Positions 7,131-12,154 of a stretch of 12,154 bases of DNA are shown one piece after another. The notes under the pieces were generated by a model. That model made no database searches. It was given only the letters and a program-made list of their open reading frames with translations, and was not told where the DNA came from. The first letter of the stretch is position 1, and the number at the start of each line of letters is the position of its first letter. Source of the stretch: Labilibaculum sp. (GTDB lineage Bacteria > Bacteroidota > Bacteroidia > Bacteroidales > Marinifilaceae); contig JADGFH010000099.1 in assembly GCA_016743925.1 (NCBI GenBank), positions 1-12,154 of the forward strand, read 5' to 3'. The position numbers and the translations under genes were made by a program.

Positions 7131-8912
7131 TTAATAAAAATAAATGTAAGACAGTATGGTAACGGTAACAATCATATAAATAATCGTGAGAGGGAAACCA
7201 ATTTTAAAGAAGTCCTTAAATGTATATCCTCCTGGTCCGTAAACCATTAAGTTGGTTTGATATCCAATAGGAGTCATAAAATTAGCAGCAGCAGCAAATG
7301 CAACAACCAGAACAAAAGGTTCCGGATTTAAATGAAGATTTAAGGCCATGGTTAATGATATCGGAAACAAGATAGCAACTGCAGCTTTATTAGTAATATA
7401 AGCTGCTAATACCGATGTTATTAAATAAACACCAAACAAAACACCAACTCGACCTAAAGGAATAAAAACCGAAATTAAAAGGTCGGCAAGAATTTGAGCC
7501 AATCCAGATTTAATCATTGCAGTTCCAAAAGCCAAAGCTAAGGAAATGATAAGAGCCAAGTTAAAATCTACTCGTCCTGCAATATCCTTCGGATTCGTAA
7601 TTTTTAGGCCTAAAATGATAATAATCATCACTACTAATGTCATAAATAACGGAACAATATTACAAGCAGAAAGTAAAACCGCTAACACCGTTCCCCCCAA
7701 TAATAATCCTATTTTGTATCCTTCTTGCTTTCTAAATTCTTTTACTTTAGAGATAAAATAAAAATCCTGCACCAAGTGCGAACGATCAACAAAATCATCT
7801 CCACCTAACAACAATAGAACATCACCTGCTCGTAATTTTACTTCACCAATTTTACCATTTACTCGGCCTCCATTTCTATGAATACCTATAATAGCGGCAT
7901 CGTATTGACCTCTAAAATTAGCTTCTTTTACCGTTTTGGATATCAGAGTAGAGTTATGAGAAATTACAATTTCAACAACCTCGATATGTTTTTTATGTGT
8001 TAACATCCCAACTGTAGGTAATGTCAATCCAGAATTAGGAAGCACTAAATCGGCAATTGTTTCTGTATCGCCAGCAAAAAGTAATCGATCAGCTTCTTCC
8101 AATCGATATTCATGAGAAACAGCGGATATTCGATTACCACCTCTATTTATCTGAAAAAGATATAGGCCTTTTAAATTTCTAAGATCTGCTTCTTCAATTG
8201 ATTTGCCAATTAAAACCGAATTAGGCTTTACATGTGCTTCAACGATATATTTTCTTGTATTTTCAGAAAATTCACCTAAAACATCCTCCTTTTCAGGTAA
8301 CCATTTTTTACTGACTAGAAGTAGGTAAAGTGAACCAACAAACATCATCGGAATTCCTACATATGCAAAACTAAACATATCGAGAGATTCTAAACCTGGT
8401 ATGATGTTTTGATCGACAACCATACCATTCACAATTAAATTTGTAGATGTACCAATAAGTGTTATACAACCTCCTAAAATAGCTGCATACGAAAGAGGAA
8501 TTAACAATTTTGAAGGTGATATTTTATTTCGTTTGCTCCAACTATGCACGTATGGCATCATAACAGCAACCAATGGTGTATTATTTAAAAAGGCTGAAAA
8601 ACTTCCCACAAGAAATATCATCCGAACCATAAATTGCCGATATGTTTTTGCTCTCCGAAAAACCTTATCAAATAGTGTTTCTACAATCCCCAAATCTCTA
8701 ATAACATCACCAATCAACAGAAGCATTAAGATCACAACCACTTGATCGTTAGCGAACCCACTCAAGATTTCAGATGGTGTAAGAATTCCGAAAATCCCTA
8801 AAACGACAACTCCAATAAGGAAAGTAAAAGCAGGTCCAACCCACTCTTTGTAGAATGAAATTAGAATAAAAACCAATACGATTAAGACAACGATCGCATC
8901 AAATGAGAGCAT
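7131..8912 (-). CDS. SLC13-family permease with two RCK_C domains, probable sulfate/anion transporter
   Basis: This is an inner-membrane, probably Na+-coupled anion permease of 593 aa. It has an N-terminal membrane half (1-200), a cytoplasmic insert (about 222-380) and a C-terminal membrane half (400-593). The insert holds two RCK_C/TrkA_C-like domains (about 222-290 and 308-378), each with the pattern 'L-I-G-K-S/T...A-G-D-x-L-L'. The membrane halves carry paired substrate/Na+ motifs: FLNNTPLV (108-115) with GTSTNLIVNG (154-163), and AYITNKAAV (504-512) with TPIGYQTNLMV (547-557). Such SLC13 proteins with RCK_C inserts are often annotated as sulfate or citrate/dicarboxylate permeases. CysQ immediately downstream favours sulfate or a related sulfur oxyanion, but this is contextual. 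The ATG at 8912 lies 25-30 bases after two candidate promoters. It heads the permease-cysQ-peptidase unit. Confidence 0.87.
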   Translation of the reverse strand: MLSFDAIVVLIVLVFILISFYKEWVGPAFTFLIGVVVLGIFGILTPSEILSGFANDQVVVILMLLLIGDVIRDLGIVETLFDKVFRRAKTYRQFMVRMIFLVGSFSAFLNNTPLVAVMMPYVHSWSKRNKISPSKLLIPLSYAAILGGCITLIGTSTNLIVNGMVVDQNIIPGLESLDMFSFAYVGIPMMFVGSLYLLLVSKKWLPEKEDVLGEFSENTRKYIVEAHVKPNSVLIGKSIEEADLRNLKGLYLFQINRGGNRISAVSHEYRLEEADRLLFAGDTETIADLVLPNSGLTLPTVGMLTHKKHIEVVEIVISHNSTLISKTVKEANFRGQYDAAIIGIHRNGGRVNGKIGEVKLRAGDVLLLLGGDDFVDRSHLVQDFYFISKVKEFRKQEGYKIGLLLGGTVLAVLLSACNIVPLFMTLVVMIIIILGLKITNPKDIAGRVDFNLALIISLALAFGTAMIKSGLAQILADLLISVFIPLGRVGVLFGVYLITSVLAAYITNKAAVAILFPISLTMALNLHLNPEPFVLVVAFAAAANFMTPIGYQTNLMVYGPGGYTFKDFFKIGFPLTIIYMIVTVTILSYIYFY

Positions 8913-8941
8913 AGATAAAAATTTGGATATAGATTAAGAGA

Positions 8942-8983
8942 CGAAGATACAAAAATACTGCCACCTGAAAGCAAAAAATACAA
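8942..8983 (-). promoter_or_regulatory. Candidate promoter of the permease-cysQ-peptidase unit
   Basis: Two overlapping Bacteroidota-type promoters can be drawn on the - strand. The better one has an exact -7 box TATTTTTG (8950-8957) with TTG 23 bases upstream (8981-8983). The other has TATCTTCG (8942-8949), one mismatch, with TTG 22 bases upstream (8972-8974). Either would start transcription 20-35 bases before the permease ATG. The rest of the divergent gap to 9096 shows no convincing + strand promoter. Confidence 0.5.
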
Positions 8984-9096
8984 TCCTTTCCGATTATGAA
9001 TTGTTAAACAAATTTAATTCTTATCCTTAAACTTATTCGCTCCTGAAAATGGAAGCTGAAAAAAGTTAAATTCGTTCTCAATTTAGAAATAGAGAT

Positions 9097-9674
9097 ATGA
9101 TTAATCAGCAAATAGGTAATTTTGAAAAAACGCTTAACAATACAATTGTAACGATTCATTACAAGCAAATAAAATTAGACAAAAAACATATTTCTAAGTA
9201 TTTGAATCCTACCAAATTTAACTCTTATTGCAAGAACGGCTGTCCAAATCATTCACAAAAATGGACTTGTCCTCCCTTCTGCCCTCCATTTGAAGAATAT
9301 GCGGAAAACCATTCTAGCATTTCCTTGTATTTATTTTATACTTCTCCTAATCAATTCATTGAATTTGAAGAAAAAGATAGATCACTTTCGGCTTACAATT
9401 TTATTAAAAAGGAACTTCAATCATTTTAAGAAAAAAGGAATTACCACATGAAAAATTGATTACTGCCAATAGTTGTGAACTATGTAAAACTTGCAAAGTT
9501 ACTGAAAGCAAAACATGCCATATTCCTGATAAAATGCGCTACAATCTGGTTGCCTTTGGTTTTGATGTGAGTGCAATAACGTCCGATTTATTTCAACATA
9601 ATATTGAATGGGCCAAAGAAAATAAAATTCCAAATATTGTAAGCAGTGTTGGAGCTATTTTAAACGCACCTTAA
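9097..9674 (+). pseudogene. DUF2284-type cysteine-rich (putative metal-binding) protein gene, frameshifted
   Basis: The gene reads as two pieces in different frames. The first (9097-9429, 110 aa) holds the family's N-terminal cysteine cluster, Cys45, Cys49, Cys58 and Cys62, in 'YCKNGCP...WTCPPFCPPF'. The second continues from about 9423 to 9674 with 'CELCKTCKV...CHIPDK' and the usual end 'YNLVAFGFDVSAI'. A one-base deletion explains the break. Adding one T to TTTT at 9424-9427 makes a continuous 192-aa protein that joins QSF to LRKKELPHEKL, close to the normal family length. DUF2284 proteins are uncharacterised and are presumed to bind a metal or Fe-S cluster through these cysteines. If the base is truly missing, the product loses its second cysteine cluster. 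A sequencing error is equally possible. The last 20 bases overlap the convergent HD-like gene. Confidence 0.75.
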
Positions 9675-10209
9675 ATGGCAGAAATGTCATAAAATCTGCA
9701 TGATGAACAATATAGGCTTCAGTGCTTCTTTTTACCATATCTCCTTCACCTGCATGAGTTGCAATTATATGACTGACCTCTGGTGGAATTCCGCACTCTT
9801 CGGCAAGTGAAACACCAGAAAAAGGATGTCGAATATATTTCCCATAACTGCCTTGAATTGCATTGTTATTTTCATCCAACACATACTCCAATAATTTGCC
9901 AACATCACATAGTATTGCGCCTGCAACTAAAACATCCATATCTACAGGTAGTTCTTTTTTAAAAAAGGAATTCATTTTCTCACCACTCTCTTTAGCAATA
10001 TGTACAACACATTGTTTATGATCCATGAAACTAACTTTTAGCTCTGGACCACATAGTAAGGTAAAGGGTATTTTCTCTAAATCTCGTGCAGAAAGTACGC
10101 TCCTTTCTAAGGCAATTTCCCAAACTTTTGTAGTTTTTTCCTTCAACACCTCATCTTGAATCCATTCCAATTCGGGCCATAATTCTTTAACAACTTTTCT
10201 CATACCCAT
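9655..10209 (-). CDS. HD-domain-like protein with altered signature (Cys-Asp)
   Basis: This is a 184-aa cytosolic protein resembling HD-superfamily metal-dependent phosphohydrolases. Recognisable elements are His64 in FMDHKQ, the signature helix AGAILCDVGKLLEY (96-109), His128 in RHPFSG, His152 in IIATHAGEGD, and HHAD (169-172) with Asp172. In a standard HD protein the signature reads LLHDIGK. Here Cys101 replaces that His while Asp102 is kept, so one metal ligand is changed. Activity may be lost, altered, or use a different metal. The start is ATG at 10209, with an alternative at 10203. Both lie inside the 3' end of the dehydrogenase gene (23- or 17-base overlap), suggesting translational coupling. 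The stop overlaps the end of the convergent DUF2284 gene. Substrate is unknown. Confidence 0.75.
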   Translation of the reverse strand: MGMRKVVKELWPELEWIQDEVLKEKTTKVWEIALERSVLSARDLEKIPFTLLCGPELKVSFMDHKQCVVHIAKESGEKMNSFFKKELPVDMDVLVAGAILCDVGKLLEYVLDENNNAIQGSYGKYIRHPFSGVSLAEECGIPPEVSHIIATHAGEGDMVKRSTEAYIVHHADFMTFLPFKVRLK

Positions 10210-11419
10210 AGCTAGAATATTTGGTTTTCAATTTCGCAATAATTACATCTGCCATTTGCTGAGTAGAAGCAGCTCCTTTTTGAACAACATCAGGTTTTCC
10301 TAACATTTTCTTCATATCATATGTTTGTACTTTTCCTTCCATAATAACCTCGGCAACCACCTTGCGAATTCTTCCTGATATTTCTTTCTCTCCAAGATAA
10401 TCCAACATCATACAAGCCGATTCGACCATCGCAATAGGATTAACAATAGCCATTTCATAATCAGCATATTTAGGTGCTGAACCATGGGTTGGCTCAAAAA
10501 CAGCGATTCCATCTTCAGACATTTGTGCGCTACAAGCAAAACCCAAACCTCCAATTAATCCAGCAAAGCCATCCGACACAATATCTCCAAACATATTTCC
10601 TGCAACAATAACTCCATAATTCTCAGGATTTTTTGTCAACCACATCATTTGAGCATCAATATTGGTATTCCACAATTCAATTTCGGGAAATTGTTTTTTT
10701 TTAATCTCCTGAGCCAACTTAAACATCATGCCTGAAGTTTCTCTAATTACATTTGGTTTCTCACATAATGTAACTGATTTGTATGCATTCTCCCGAGCGT
10801 ATTCAAAAGCAGCAGTTAAAATTCTACTGGTTCCATTTTTGGTAAATATTCTTGTTGAAATGGACAACTCATCTCTAGGAACATCACCAAAATTCTTCAC
10901 AAATTTCGGATGACTTGTAAGAGCTGCATAAACTGTATTATCCGGATTAGACCATTCAACACCTCCGTACAAACCTTCTGTGTTTTGTCTGAAAATCACA
11001 ACATCAACAATTGGCTCTTCAATTTTATCTTCTTGTCCTCTTCGAATAAAATTTAGTGGATTTCCTTTATAAGTTTTACATGGTCGAATACAAATATCCA
11101 ATTTGAAATACTGGCGTAAACCAACAATCGGACTAGAATACACATATCCTTTATTTTTCAATTCAGGAGCCAATTCATTTGCCGCATCATCTTTCGGTTT
11201 AGAAGTTATCGCGCCAAACAAACCAATTTTATGTTCTTCAAGCAAATCAATGGTACGTTTAGGAAGTGGATTTCCTTCTTTACACCAAAACTCCCATCCA
11301 ATATCCGCCTCTATATAATTGGCTTCGAATCCGGCAGCAGTTAAAATTCTTATGGTTTCGTCGAGAACAACACGACCAATACCATCTCCAGGCATAGCTA
11401 CTATGGTTCTTTTACTCAT
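10187..11419 (-). CDS. Isocitrate/isopropylmalate dehydrogenase-family oxidative decarboxylase
   Basis: This is a cytosolic beta-decarboxylating dehydrogenase of 410 aa. I chose the ATG at 11419, giving MSKRTIVAMPGDGIG, over an in-frame GTG five codons upstream. Visible residues are PGDGIG (10-15), R102 and R112 in GLRQYFKLDICIRP, R144 and Y151 in FRQNTEGLYGGVEW, K221 in CEKPNV, D255 in NIDAQ, and D279/D283 in GDIVSDGFAG. Together these form the substrate and Mg2+ site of the family. The cofactor loop THGSAPKYA (311-319) has Lys-Tyr where E. coli NADP-dependent isocitrate dehydrogenase has K344/Y345, which suggests NADP. By hand alignment to that enzyme, Ser113 is kept (S96) but Asn115 becomes Ile98. 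The substrate may therefore be isocitrate or a related 2-hydroxy-dicarboxylate, and I assign no symbol. The HD-like gene overlaps its 3' end. No clear promoter is seen upstream. Confidence 0.85.
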   Translation of the reverse strand: MSKRTIVAMPGDGIGRVVLDETIRILTAAGFEANYIEADIGWEFWCKEGNPLPKRTIDLLEEHKIGLFGAITSKPKDDAANELAPELKNKGYVYSSPIVGLRQYFKLDICIRPCKTYKGNPLNFIRRGQEDKIEEPIVDVVIFRQNTEGLYGGVEWSNPDNTVYAALTSHPKFVKNFGDVPRDELSISTRIFTKNGTSRILTAAFEYARENAYKSVTLCEKPNVIRETSGMMFKLAQEIKKKQFPEIELWNTNIDAQMMWLTKNPENYGVIVAGNMFGDIVSDGFAGLIGGLGFACSAQMSEDGIAVFEPTHGSAPKYADYEMAIVNPIAMVESACMMLDYLGEKEISGRIRKVVAEVIMEGKVQTYDMKKMLGKPDVVQKGAASTQQMADVIIAKLKTKYSSYGYEKSC

Positions 11420-11566
11420 AACTTTTAATTTCACAAGTTAACCTATCGCCACAATTCTCCTCTTACAACAATTTACAACTGATTTGCTTAGAAATAAAAT
11501 TTGTTTTTTAGATCATAAAAAAAGGCTCCGTTTAGGAGCCTTTATAAATATCTTATTTTAATTTGC
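11420..11566. other. Gap upstream of the dehydrogenase gene
   Basis: About 150 bases separate the dehydrogenase start from the stop of the MORN-like gene, both on -. Apart from the terminator at 11517-11543, I see no gene. No convincing TTG/TAnnTTTG pair was found for the dehydrogenase, although the terminator implies that it needs its own promoter. A GGAG-like run about 40 bases before the ATG is too far away to serve as its ribosome site. Confidence 0.3.
11517..11543 (-). terminator. Intrinsic terminator after the MORN-like gene
   Basis: AAAGGCTCC (11521-11529) and GGAGCCTTT (11535-11543) form a perfect 9-bp stem with a 5-base loop. An A run from 11517 gives seven consecutive U residues on the - transcript. 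It lies 23 bases past the stop of the MORN-like gene and separates it from the dehydrogenase unit. The + side has only a short T run, so the - direction is favoured. Confidence 0.88.
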
Positions 11567-12154
11567 CTATAAAGGATTCCGAACAGAAACATGTACTTTT
11601 TTACTGATAATTCTTTTGTTTTGATAAGCTGTTGATTCAACCGCTACAATACTAATATTCTTATCAATATTAAAACCTTTACCAACAGGTATTCTTAACT
11701 CTCCAACACCAGAAACCGTTTTAATCTCAACACTACCTTTCCCTCCATTCACAGAAAAATATTTACCTTCAATTAATTTAGCTTGATAAAATTTCACTTT
11801 TTTACGACCATTGCTCAGTTTAAACTTTAAAACATATTCTTGTTTCGTTTTAAGTAAATTGATTTTTTGTACTTCAATATAAGGTGCTGATTTTTTCTTA
11901 TCTGTTTTACTGATTTCTTTTAAGCCTACGCTTACTAAGTTATCTTTATAAAAAACTTCTGATTTCAACCTTCCATTCTCCCAATACTTTCTTTGATAAC
12001 CTGATTTCTTTCCTCTTTTATAGTCTGTCTCACGATATACTTTTCCATCCTTATAATACCACTTCACAATACCTTGTTTCATCCCACCCACATATGGAAT
12101 GTCGTACTGTTTTTCACCAGATTTATAGAAAGTCTCGCTAATACCAACTTTTTT
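11567..12154 (-). CDS. MORN-like repeat protein, partial at right edge
   Basis: The reading frame stays open to the end of the window, so the true start lies outside. A GTG at 12091 in the same frame is internal, since the repeats continue upstream of it. The visible N-terminal part has three short repeats of the MORN/YwqK type, each with an aromatic-rich strand then a Gly/Asn turn: ETFYKSGEKQYD, GIVKWYYKDGKVYRE and GYQRKYWENGRLKSEVFY. These resemble the repeats of proteins widely labelled 'YwqK family antitoxin'. After a Lys-rich linker, the last 110 or so residues form a beta-rich domain without repeats (PYIEVQKINLL to HVSVRNPL) that I do not recognise. It may be an Ig-like or adhesion-type fold. 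The gene ends at a strong terminator. Localisation is unknown because the N-terminus is missing. Confidence 0.7.
   Translation of the reverse strand, partial: KKVGISETFYKSGEKQYDIPYVGGMKQGIVKWYYKDGKVYRETDYKRGKKSGYQRKYWENGRLKSEVFYKDNLVSVGLKEISKTDKKKSAPYIEVQKINLLKTKQEYVLKFKLSNGRKKVKFYQAKLIEGKYFSVNGGKGSVEIKTVSGVGELRIPVGKGFNIDKNISIVAVESTAYQNKRIISKKVHVSVRNPL

Noticed and set aside
7131..8912. Potassium channel or Trk uptake subunit, because of the RCK_C domains
   Set aside because: The RCK_C domains are inserted in an SLC13-type permease with paired Asn/Thr substrate motifs. There is no K+ selectivity filter.
9400..9440. Programmed -1 ribosomal frameshift in the DUF2284 gene
   Set aside because: The A-rich run that could slip (9431-9437) lies after the stop at 9427-9429, and the bases before the stop do not form a slippery heptamer.
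11567..12154. Toxin-antitoxin system, from the YwqK-like repeats
   Set aside because: No toxin-like partner is visible, and the family label is based on repeat similarity alone.

Overview
The window looks like chromosomal sequence from a marine or anaerobic member of the Bacteroidota, possibly near the Marinifilaceae/Marinilabiliales, though genus placement is a guess. It is AT-rich. Starts lack clear Shine-Dalgarno sequences, several upstream regions carry a TAnnTTTG-like -7 box, secreted proteins are lipoproteins or Sec-exported, and a Bacteroidota-type 'DWED...GDFGNN' beta-propeller is present. I see no rRNA, tRNA, CRISPR array, insertion sequence or phage gene. The content is ordinary metabolic and envelope genes.

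Layout, left to right. A + strand 5'-nucleotidase lipoprotein (114-1550) converges on a - strand beta-propeller lipoprotein (1591-2529). A perfect 16-bp AT-rich hairpin between them can terminate from both sides. Upstream of the propeller gene, also on -, is an Lrp/AsnC regulator (2637-3098). Its probable promoter contains a 7-bp inverted repeat, a candidate autoregulatory operator. The gap 3156-3424 holds a + strand terminator preceded by a small hairpin and an A/C-only tract, which suggests a small non-coding RNA, and then the - strand terminator of the next unit.

From 8912 down to 3425 runs a - strand unit: SLC13-type permease with two RCK_C domains, CysQ bisphosphate nucleotidase, and a large secreted S9 prolyl-oligopeptidase-family enzyme, closed by a strong terminator. 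The permease/CysQ pair suggests sulfate or related anion uptake, with recycling of 3'-phosphoadenosine 5'-phosphate made during sulfate assimilation. The S9 peptidase has no evident link to this and may simply share the transcript.

Divergent from the permease is a DUF2284 cysteine-rich protein gene (9097-9674) broken by a one-base frameshift. Its end overlaps the end of a - strand HD-domain-like gene (9655-10209). That gene overlaps the 3' end of an isocitrate/isopropylmalate dehydrogenase-family gene (10187-11419), so the two are probably translationally coupled. The HD-like protein has Cys in place of the signature His. At the right edge is a - strand MORN-like repeat protein that continues beyond the window and ends in a strong terminator.

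I found no clearly new multi-gene system. The best leads are the sRNA candidate, the altered HD protein paired with the dehydrogenase, the operator-in-promoter arrangement at the Lrp gene, and the frameshifted DUF2284 gene.
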